Shown here: positions 1-11,500 of the stretch, piece after piece
Layout of the letters: each line of letters starts with the position of its first letter
Numbering within the stretch: the stretch's first letter is position 1
Assembly (NCBI GenBank): GCA_949126835.1
Contig: OX421495.1
Location: 30,685,671 to 30,749,670 of the forward strand
Source of the DNA: Anisus vortex
Lineage: Eukaryota > Mollusca > Gastropoda > Planorbidae
Direction of reading: 5' to 3'
Length of the DNA stretch: 64,000 bases
Position numbers and translations under genes: made by a program
Notes under the pieces: model-generated
The model's database searches: none
What the model was told of the DNA's origin: nothing
Seen by the model: the letters and a program-made list of their open reading frames with translations, nothing else

Positions 1-1680
1 AGTGTCAACATTTTAGAGTATCAAATAATTGGAGAATGTCTTTGCACCACATAGAGTGTCAACTTTTTAGAGTATCAAATAATTGGAGAATGTCTTTGCA
101 CCACATAGAGTGTCAACTTTTTAGAGTATCAAATAATTGGTGAATGTCTTTGCACCACATAGAGTGTCAACATTTTAGAGTATCAAATAATTGGAGAATG
201 TCTTTGCACCACATAGAGTGTCAACTTTTTAGAGTATCAAATAATTGGAGAATGTCTTTGCACCACATAGAGTGTCAACTTTTTAGAGTATCAAATAATT
301 GGAGAATGTCTTTGCACCACATAGAGTGTCAACTTTTTAGAGTATCAAATAATTGGAGAATGTCTTTGCACCACATAGAGTGTCAACTTTTTAGAGTATC
401 AAATAATTGGAGAATGTCTTTGCACCACATAGAGTGTCAACTTTTTATTAGAGTATCAAATAATTGGAGAATGTCTTTGCACCACATAGAGTGTCAACTT
501 TTTAGAGTATCAAATAATTGGAGAATGTCTTTGCACCACATAGAGAGTCAACTTTTTAGAGTATCAAATAATTGGAGAATGTCTTTGCACCACATAGAGT
601 GTCAACTTTTTAGAGTATCAAATAATTGGAGAATGTCTTTGCACCACATAGAGTGTCAACTTTTTAGAGTATCAAATAATTGGAGAATGTCTTTGCACCA
701 CATAGAGTGTCAACTTTTTAGAGTATCAAATAATTGGATAATGTCTTTGCACCACATAGAGTGTCAACTTTTTAGAGTATGAAATAATTGGAGAATGTCT
801 TTGCACCACATAGAGTGTCAACTTTTTAGAGTATCAAATAATTGGAGAATGTCTTTGCAAAACATAGAGTGTCAACATTTTAGAGTATCAAATAATTGGA
901 GAATGTCTTTGCACCACAAAGAGTGTCAACTTTTTAGAGTATCAAATAATTGGAGAATGTCTTTGCACCACATAGAGTGTCAACTTTTTAGAGTATCAAA
1001 TAATTGGAGAATGTCTTTGCACCACATAGAGTGTCAACTTTTTAGAGTATCAAATAATTGGAGAATGTCTTTGCACCACATAGAGTGTCAACTTTTTAGA
1101 GTATCAAATAATTGGAGAATGTCTTTGCACCACATAGAGTTTCAACTTTTTATTAGAGTATCAAATAATTGGAGAATGTCTTTGCAACACATAGAGTGTC
1201 AACTTTTTAGAGTATCAAATAATTGGAGAATGTCTTTGCACTACATAGAGAGTCAACTTTTTAGAGTATCAAATAATTGGAGAATGTCTTTGCACCACAT
1301 AGAGTGTCAACTTTTTAGAGTATCAAATAATTGGAGAATGTCTTTGCACCACATAGAGTGTCAACTTTTTAGAGTATCAAATAATTGGAGAATGTCTTTG
1401 CACCACATAGAGTGTCAACTTTTTAGAGTATCAAATAATTGGAGAATGTCTTTGCACCACATAGAGTGTCAACTTTTTAGAGTATCAAATAATTGGAGAA
1501 TGTCTTTGCACCACATAGAGTGTCAACTTTTTAGAGTATCAAATAATTGGAGAATGTCTTTGCACCACATAGAGTGTCAACTTTTTAGAGTGTCAAATAA
1601 TTGGAGAATGTCTTTGCACCACATAGAGTGTCAACTTTATATATATACATAGAGTGTCAACTTTTTAGAGTATCAAATAA
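1..1680 (+). repeat. 54-bp minisatellite derived from a retrotransposon RT frame
   Basis: About 31 head-to-tail copies of a 54-bp unit (core aattggagaatgtctttgca), entering from beyond the left edge. The unit is 18 codons long and open on the + strand, reading N-N-W-R-M-S-L-H-H-I-E-C-Q-L-F-R-V-S. By eye this aligns with N-W-S-M-S-F-H-P-E-K-C-Q-L-I-R in the RT fragment at 15.1 kb (about 31 of 48 bases identical), and RT sequence continues immediately to the right. Seen directly: the only length changes before about 1635 are two in-frame 3-bp insertions (near 441 and 1146), and the frame is broken by one substitution stop near 780. The last unit is disrupted by a short TA run near 1637. The open frame reflects the unit length; I do not propose a protein. 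Confidence 0.93.
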
Positions 1681-2268
1681 AAAGAAACAAACAAAAAGAA
1701 AAACTCTTTCGTTAATAGAAAACATTTAACCAAAACTAAAAATGCAAAGTATTTAGGAGTTAAATCAAATGATAAATTATCATTAAATCTACACATAGAG
1801 ATAAATTATCATTAAATTAACACATAGAGATAAATTATCATTAAATCTACACATAGAGATAAATTATCATTAAATCTACACATAGATATAAATTATCATT
1901 AAATCTACACATAGAGATAAAGTATCATTAAATCTACACATAGAGATAAAATATCATTAAATCTACACATAGAGATAAATTATCATTAAATCTACACATA
2001 GAGATAAATTATCATGAAATCTACACATAGAGATAAATTATCATTTAATCTACACTTGAAGATACATTTAAAAAGTAAACAAAACTTGAGACTTAAAAAA
2101 ACTTTTTTTCAAATGCAACAAGAACATAAAACTAAAATGCTATCATAGATTAGTTAGACCTATACTAGGATATGCATCTTCTGTATAGGATCCACCAACT
2201 AAAGAAAACATTTCAAAATTAGAACAAATTCAGAAAAGAGCTGCAAGGTTCATTACTAGCGATTAATA
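1660..2268 (+). pseudogene. Non-LTR retrotransposon RT fragment with internal repeat expansion
   Basis: Decayed C-terminal half of a reverse transcriptase of the jockey/CR1-like kind, collinear with the copy at 14.9-15.9 kb. The order is: the motif-D-like segment (now the 54-bp array), N-A-K-Y-L-G-V at about 1741-1761, then N-D-K-L-S-L-N-L-H-I. A 29-bp array interrupts it, after which come K-S-K-Q-N-L, R-P-I-L-G-Y-A-S-S-V (about 2158-2187), D-P-P-T-K-E-N-I-S-K-L-E-Q-I-Q-K-R-A-A-R-F-I up to about 2260. Stops and frameshifts occur throughout, for example the codon after S-S-V is TAG where the family has Trp. Homology ends abruptly near 2265. This is a dead element copy; the family label rests on recognised motifs only. 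Confidence 0.82.
1772..2056 (+). repeat. 29-bp minisatellite nested in the RT fragment
   Basis: About nine to ten copies of a 29-bp unit (core taaattatcattaaatct plus acacatagag). The first copy is in frame with the RT and encodes N-D-K-L-S-L-N-L-H-I, matching N-D-K-L-F-W-N-P-H-I in the copy at 15.3 kb. Because 29 is not divisible by three, the expansion destroys the frame. Copies differ by only one to three bases. Confidence 0.92.
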
Positions 2269-2504
2269 TATGGCTCCTATCTGTCTCGCAAGACATGGAT
2301 GCGCCTTAGAATTATCCTCTACGGGGCGCATGCCTTGATATGGAGATTATGAGTTGCCCATGCATCACAACCCCTCTCTCTCTGTCTTATCGGCATATCC
2401 CAAAGTAATGCTAGGCACTACATTTGGAGCCGGTTCGACTGCAGAAGCTGCCGTAAGGAAAGCCTAGTAGGTGTTCCAAACGCCTTCGGAGCTCCACTCC
2501 TGAT
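2269..2504. other. Unique, GC-richer spacer between RT fragment and satellite
   Basis: About 235 bp with visibly higher GC than its surroundings (for example ctacggggcgcatgccttg and cttcggagctccactcctg). No open frame, tRNA signal or terminal repeat is recognised, and no second copy is seen in the window. It may be a dispersed element into which the RT fragment or the array inserted. Confidence 0.5.
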
Positions 2505-5500
2505 CGACAGTACAGATGTAAGACTGAGTCACTACCTGGGACACAGTACAGATATACGAGTGAGTCAGTACAGATATACGAGTAAGTCAGTCCAGATATA
2601 CGAGTGAGTAAGTACCCGAGCGAAAGAATAGATAAACGAGTGAGTCAGTACCTAGGCATCAGTACAGATACACGAGTGAGCCACTACCTGAGCGACAGAA
2701 CAGATATACGAGTGAGTCCGAAAAGATATATTCAGTACCTGGGCAACAGTACAGATATACGAGTGAGTCAATACCTGCGCGACAGAAAAGATATACGAGT
2801 AAGTTAGTACAGATATACGAATGAGTCAGTACATATATACGAGTGAGTCAGTACCTGAGCGACAGTACAGATATACGAGTGAGTCATTACCTGAGCGACA
2901 GTACAGATATACGAGTGAGTCACTACCTAGGTGACAGTACAGATAGATGAGTGAGTCAGTACCTAGGCAACAGTACAGATATACGAGTGAGCCACTAGCT
3001 GAGCGACAGTACAGATATATGAATGAGTCAGTACCTAGGCGACAGTACAGATATACGAGTGAGCCACAACCTGAGCGACAGTACAGATATACGAGTGAGT
3101 CAGTACCTAGGCATCAGTACAGATATACCAGTAAGCCATTACCTGAGCAACAGTACAGATATAAGGGGGAGTCAGTACCTTGGCGACAGTACAGATATAT
3201 GAATGAGTCAGTACCTAGGCGACAGTACAGATATACGAGTGAGCCACTACCTGAGCGACAGTACAGATATACGAGTGAGCCAGTACCTGAGCGACGGTAA
3301 AGATATACGAGTGAGTCAGTACCTGAGCGATAGTACAGATATATACTAGTGAGCCGCTACCGGAAGATAGTACAGATATACGAGTGAGCCACTACATGAG
3401 CGACAGTACAGATATACGAGTGAGTCAGTACCTGAGCGACAATACAGATATATGAGTGTGTCAGTACCTGAGCGATAGTACAGATATACGAATGAGCCAC
3501 TACCCGAGCGACAGTACAGATATACGAGTGAGCCACTACCTGAGCGACAGTACAGATATACGAGTGAGTTAGTACCAGAGCGATAGTACAGATATACGAG
3601 TGAGCCACTACCAGAAGATAGTACAGATATACCAGTGAGCCACTACCTGAGCGACAGTACAGATATACGAGTAAATCAGTAACTGAGCGACAGAACAGAT
3701 ATACGAGTGAGCCAAAACCGGGCGACAGTTCAGATATACGAGTGAGCCATTACCTGACGACAGTACAGATAAACGAGTGAGTCAGTACCTAGGCGACAGT
3801 ATAGATATACGAATGAGTCAGTATCTAGGCGACAGTACAGATATACGAATGAGCCACTACCTGAGCGACAGTACAGATTGACTAGTAAGCCACTACCTTA
3901 GCGACAGTTCAGATATACAATTTAGCCATTACCTGACGACAGTACATATATACGGGTAAGTCAGTACCTAGGCGACAGTATAGATATACAATAGAGTCAG
4001 TATCTAGGCGACAGTACAGATATACGAGTGAGGACAGTGCAGATAAATAAGTGAGTCACTACCGGGCGACATTACAGATACTGCACGAGTGAGGACAGTA
4101 CAGATATACGAGTTAGGACAGTACATATATACGATTTAGGACAGTACATATATACGAGTGAGGAAAGTACAGATATACGAGTGAGGACAGTACAGATATT
4201 CAAGTGAGAACAGTAAAGATATACGAGTGAGGACAGTACTTTTATACAAGTGAGGACAGTACATACATGCGAGTGAGGAAAGTACAGATATACGAGTAAG
4301 GACAGTACATATATACTAGTGAGGACAGTACAGATATACGATTTAGGACAGTACAGATATACGAGTGAGAACAGTACAGATATACGAGTGAGGACAGTAC
4401 ATATATACTAGTGAGGACTGTACAGATATACGATTGAGGACAGTACAGCTATACGAGTGAGGACAGTACAGATAAACGAGTGAGGACAGTACATATACAA
4501 GTGAGGACAGTACAGATACACGAGTGAGGACAGTACCGATATACGAGTGAGGACAGTACATATATACGAGTGAGGACTGTATAGATATACGATTGAGGAC
4601 AGTACAGATATATGAACGAGGACAGTACAGATATACTAGTGACGACAATACAGATATAAGAGTGAGTCAGTACCAATGCGACACTACAGATATACGAGTA
4701 AACCACTACCGGGCGACAGTACAGATATAGGAGTAATCCACTAACTGGTGACAGTACAGATATACGAGTGAGCCACTAACTGGCGACAGTACAGATATAC
4801 GGGTGAGCCACTATCGATCGAAAGTGCAGATATAAGAGTGAGCCACTAAAAGGCGAAAGTGCAGATATACGAGTGAGCCACTACCAGGCGACAGTGCAGA
4901 TATACGAGTGAGTCACTACCAGGCGAAAGTACAGATATACGAGTGAGCCACTATCTGGCGATAGTACAGATATACGAGTTAGCCACTATCGGGCGACAGT
5001 ACAGATATACGAGTGAGCCACTATCTGGCGACCGTACAGATATACGAGTGAGCCACTACTGGGCGACAGTACAGATATACAAGTGAGCCACTACCGATCG
5101 AAAGTGCAGATATACGAGTGAGCCACTACCAGGCGACAGTACAGATATACAAGTTAGCCACTACCGATGGAAAGTGCAGATATACGAGTGAGCTACTATC
5201 TGGCGACAGTACAAATATACAAGTGAGCCACTATCTGGCGACAATACATATATACGATTGAGCAACTACCGGGCGACAGTACATATATTCGATTGAGCCA
5301 CTACCAATCGAAAGTGCAGATATACGAGTGAGCCACAACCAGGCGACAGTACAGATATACGAGTGAGCCACTACCGATGGAAAGTGCAGATATACGAGTG
5401 AGCTACTATCTGGCGACAGTACAGATATACGAGTGAGCCACTATCTGGCGAAAATGCAGATATACGAATGAGCCACTACCAGGCGACAGTGCAGATATAC

Positions 5501-8500
5501 GAGTGAGCCACTACCAGGCGACAAGACAGATATACGAGTAAGCCACTATCTGGCGACCGTACAGATATACAAGTGAGCCACTACCGGGCGACAGTACAGA
5601 TATACGAGTGAGCCACTACTGGGCTACTGTACAGATATACGAGTGAGCCACTACCGCTCGAAAGTGCAGATATACGAGTGAGCTACTACCAGGCGACAGT
5701 ACAGATATACGAGTGAGCCACTACCGGGCGACAGTACAGATAAACGAGTGAGCCACTATCTGGCGACCGTACAGATATACAAGTGAGCCACTACCTAAGC
5801 GATAGTACAGATATACGAGTGAGCCACCACCTGAGCGATAGTATAGATATACGAGTTAGTCAGTACCTAAGCGATATTATAGATATACAATAGAGTCAGT
5901 ATCTAGGCGACAGTACAGATATACGAGTGAGGACAGTGCAGATAAACAGGTGAGCCACTACCGGGCGACATTACAGATACTGCATGAGTGAGGACAGTAC
6001 AGATATACGAGTTAGGACAGTACATATATACGATTTAGGACAGTACATATATACGAGTGAGGAAAGTACAGATATACGAGTGAGGACAGTACAGATATTC
6101 AAGTGAGAACAGTAAAGATATACGAGTGAGGACAGTACTTTTATACAAGTGAGAACAGTACATATATGCGAGTGAGGAAAGTACAGATATACGAGTAAGG
6201 ACAGTACATATATACTAGTGAGGACAGTACAGATATACGTATTAGGACAGTACAGATATACGAGTGAGAACAGTACAGATATACGAGTGAGGACAGTACA
6301 TATATACTAGTGAGGACTGTACAGATATACGATTAAGGACAGTACAGCTATACGAGTGAGGACAGTACAGATAAACGAGTGAGGACAGTACATATACAAG
6401 TGAGGACAGTACAGATACAGGAGTGAGGACAGTACAGATATACGAGTGAGGACAGTACATATATACGAGTGAGGACTGTATAGATATACGATTGAGGACA
6501 GTACAGATATATGAACGAGGACAGTACAGATATACTAGTGACGACAATACAGATATAAGAGTGAGTCAGTACCAATGCGACACTACAGATATACGAGTAA
6601 ACCACTACCGGGCGACAGTACAGATATAGGAGTAATTCACTAACTGGCGACAGTACAGATATACGGGTGAGCCACTATCGATCGAAAGTGCAGATATAAG
6701 AGTGAGCCACTAAAAGGCGAAAGTGCAGATATACGAGTGAGCCACTACCAGGCGACAGTGCAGATATACGAGTGAGTCACTACCAGGCGAAAGTACAGAT
6801 ATACGAGTGAGCCACTATCTGGCGACAGTACAGATATACGAGTTAGCCACTATCGGGCGACAGTACAGATATACGAGTGAGCCACTATCTGGCGACCGTA
6901 CAGATATACGAGTGAGCCACTACTGGGCGACAGTACAGATATACAAGTGAGTCACTACCGATCGAAAGTGCAGATATACGAGTGAGCCACTACCAGGCGA
7001 CAGTACAGATATACAAGTTAGCCACTACCGATGGAAAGTGCAGATATACGAGTGAGCTACTATCTGGCGACAGTACAGATATACGAGTGAGCCACTATCT
7101 GGCGACCATACATATATACGATTGAGCAACTACCGGGCGACAGTACATATATTCGATTGAGCCACTACCAATCGAAAGTGCAGATATACGAGTGAGCCAC
7201 AACCAGGCGACAGTACAGATATACGAGTGAGCCACTACCGATGGAAAGTGCAGATATACGAGTGAGCCACTACCAGGCGAAAGTGCAGATATACGAATGA
7301 GCCACTACCAGGCGACAGTGCAGATATACAAGTGAGCCACTACCAGGCGACAAGACAGATATACGAGTAAGCCACTATCTAGCGACCGTACAGATATACG
7401 AGTGAGCCACTACCGGGCGACAGTACAGATATACGAGTGAGCCACTACTGGGCGACTGTACAGATATACGAGTGAGCCACTACCGCTCGAAAGTGCAGAT
7501 ATACGAGTGAGCTACTACCAGGCGACAGTACAGATATACGAGTGAGCCACTACCGGGCGACAGTACAGATAAACGAGTGAGCCACTATCTGGCGACCGTA
7601 CAGATATACAAGTGAGCCACTACCTAAGCGATAGTACAGATATACGAGTGAGCCACCACCTGAGCGATAGTATAGATATACGAGTTAGTCAGTACCTAAG
7701 CGATAGTACAGATATACAAGTGGGCCACTACCGGGCGATAGTACATATATACGAGTGAGCCTCTACCTGAGCGACAGAACAGATATACGAGTGAGCCACT
7801 ACCTGAGCGACAGAACAAAAATACGAGTGAGCCACTACCTGAGCGACAGTACAGATATACGAGTAAGCCACTACCTGAGCGACAGGACAGATATACGAGT
7901 GAGCCTCTACCTGAGCGACAGTACAGATATACGAGTAAGCCACTACCTGAGCGACAGTACAGATATACGAGTAAGTCAGTACAGATATACGAATGAGTAA
8001 GTACATATATACGAGTGAGTCAGTACCTGAGCGACAGTACAGATAGATGAGTGAGACAGTACCTAGGCAACAGTACAGATATACGAGTGAGCCACTACCT
8101 TAGCGACAGTACAGATATACGAGTGATTCAGTACCTAGGCATCAGTACAGATATACCAGTAAGCCACTACCTGAGCAACAGTACAGATATAAGGGGGAGT
8201 CAGTACCTAGGCGACAGTAGAGATATACGATTGAGCCACTACCTGAGCGACAGTACAGATATACGAGTAAGTCACTACCTAGGCGACAGTACAGATATAC
8301 GACTGAGTCACTACCTAGGTGACAGTACAGATAGATGAGTGAGTCAGTACCTAGGCAACAATACAGATATACGAGTGAGCCACTACCTTAGCGACAGTAC
8401 AGATATACGAGTGAGTCAGTACCTAGGCATCAGTACAGATATACCAGTAAGCCACTATCTGAGCAACAGTACAGATATAAGGGGGAGTCAGTACCTAGGC

Positions 8501-11500
8501 GACAGTACAGATATACGAGTGAGCCAATACCTGAGCGACAGTACAGATATACGAGTGAGCCACTACCTGAGCGATAGTACAGATATACCAGTGAGCCACT
8601 ACCTGAGCGACAGTACATATTTACGAGTGAATCAGTACCTGAGCGACAGTAAAGATATACGAGTGAGTCATTACCTGAGCGACAGTACAGATATACGAGT
8701 GAGTCACTACCTAGGCGACAGTACAGATATACGACTGAGTCACTACATAGGTGACAGTACAGATAGATAAGTGATTCAGTACCTAGGCAACAGTACAGAT
8801 ATACGAGTGAGCCACTATCTGAGCGACAGTACAGATATATGAATGAGTCAGTACCTACGCGACAGTACATATATACGAGTGAGCCACTACCTGAGCGACA
8901 GTACATATATATGAGTGAGTCAGTACCTAGGCATCAGTACAGATATACCAGTAAGCCACTACCTGAGCAACAGTACAGATATAAGGGGGAGCCAGTACCT
9001 TGGCGACAGTACAGATATATGAATGAGTCAGTACCTAGGCGACAGTACAGATATACGAGTGAGCAACTACCTGAGCGACAGTAAAGATATACGAGTTAGC
9101 AACTACCTGAGCGATAGTACAGATATACGAGTGAGTCAGTACCTGAGCGACATTAAAATATACGAGTGAGCAACTACCTGAGCGACAGTAAAGATATACA
9201 AGTGAGTCAGTACCTGAGCGATAGTACAGATATACGAGTGAGCCGCTACCGGAAGATAGTACAGATATACGAGTGAGCCACTACATGAGCGACAGTACGG
9301 ATATACGAGTGAGTCAGTACCTGAGCGACAATACAGATATACGAGTGTGTCAGTACCTGAGCGATAGTACAGATATACGAATGAGCCACTACCCGAGCGA
9401 CAGTACAGATATACGAGTGAGCCACTACCTGAGCGACAGTACAGATATACGAGTGAGTCAGTACCTGAGCGATAGTACAGATATACGAGTGAACCACTAC
9501 CGGAAGATAGTACAGATATACGAGTGAGCCACTACCTGAGCGACAGTACAGATATACGAGTGAATCAGTACCTGAGCGACAGAACAGATATACGAGTAAT
9601 CCACTACCGGGCGACAGTTTAGATATACGAGTGAGGCATTACCTGACGACAGTACAGATATACGAGTGAGTCAGTACCTAGGCGACAGTATAGATATACG
9701 AATGAGTCAGTATCTAGGCGACAGTACAGATATACGAATGAGCCACTAGCTGAGCTACAGTACAGATTGACTAGTAAGCCACTACCTTAGCGTCAGTTCA
9801 GATATACAATTTAGCCATTACCTGACGACAGTACATATAAACGAGTGAGTCAGTACCTAGGCGACAGTATAGATATACGATATAGTCAGTATCTAGGCGA
9901 CAGTACAGATATACGAGTGAGAACAGTGCAGATAAATAAGTGAGCCACTACCGGGCAACATTACAGATATACGAGTGAGGACAGTACAGATATACGAGTG
10001 AGGACAGTACATATATACGATTTAGGACAGTACATATTTACGAGTGAGGAAAGTGCAGATATACGAGTGAGGACAGTTAAAATATTCAAGTGAGGACATT
10101 ACGGCTAAACGAGTGAGGACAGTTCAGATATACGAGAGAGAACAGTAAAGATATACGAGTGAGGACAGTACTTTTATACGAGTGAGGACAGTACAGATAT
10201 ACAAGTGAGGACAGTACATATATGCGAGTGTGGAAAGTACAGATATACAAGTGAGGACAGTACATATATACTAGTGAGGACAGTACAGATATACGATTTA
10301 GGACAGTACAGATATACGAGTGAGGACAGTACAGATATACGAGTGGGGCCAGTACAGATATACGAGTGAGGACAGTACATATATACTAGTGAGGACTGTA
10401 CAGATATACGATTGAGGACAGAACAGCTATACGAGTGAGGACAGTACAGATAAACGAGTGAGGACAGTACATATACAAGTGAGGACAGTACAGATATACG
10501 AGTGAGGACAGTAAAGATATACGAGTGAGGACAGTACAGATATACGAGTGAGGACTGTATAGATATACGATTGAGGACAGTACCTATATATGAACGAGGA
10601 CAGTACAGATATACTAGTGACGACATTACAGATATAAGAGTGAGCCAGTACCAATGCGACACTACAGATATACGAGTGAACCACTACCGGGCGACAGTAC
10701 AGATATACGAGTGAGCCACTACCTGGCGACAGTACAGATATACGAGTAAACCACTACCGGGCGACAGTACAGATATACGAGTGAGCCACTACCTGGCGAC
10801 AGTACAGATATACGGGTGAGCCACTACCTGAGCGACAGTACAGATATACGAGTGAGTCATTACCTGAGCGACAGTAAAGATATACGAGTGAGTCATTACC
10901 TGAGCGACAGTACAGATATACGAGTGAGTCACTACCTAGGCGACAGTACAGATATACGACTGAGTCACTACCTAGGTGACAGTACAGATAGATGTGTGAG
11001 TCAGTACCTAGGCAACAGTACAGATATACGAGTGAGCCACTACCTGAGCGACAGTACAGATATATGAATGAGTCAGTACCTAGGCGACAGTACAGATATT
11101 CGAGTGAGCCACTACCTGAGCGACAGTACAGATATATGAGTAAGTCAGTACCTAGGCATCAGTACAGATATACCAGTAAGCCACTACCTAAGCAACAGTA
11201 CAGATATAAGGGGGAGTCAGTACCTGAGCGACGGTAAAGATATACGAGTGAGTCAGTACCTGAGCGATAGTACAGATGTACGAGTGAGCCGCTACCGGAC
11301 GATAGTACAGATATACGAGTGAGCCAATACATGAGCGACAGTACGGATATACGAGTGTGTCAGTACCTGAGCGATAGTACAGATATACGAATGAGCCACT
11401 ACCCGAGCGACAGTACAGATATACGAGTAAGCCACTACCTGAGCGACAGTACAGATATACGAGTGAGTCACTACCTGAGCGATAGTACAGATATACGAGT

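Noticed and set aside
144..1652. Two long plus-strand open frames (212 and 285 codons) as a repetitive protein gene
   Set aside because: They are the 54-bp array read in the frame of the RT it came from. There is no start context, non-repeat domain or splice context, and the frame is interrupted by a substitution stop and continues beyond the window only as repeat.
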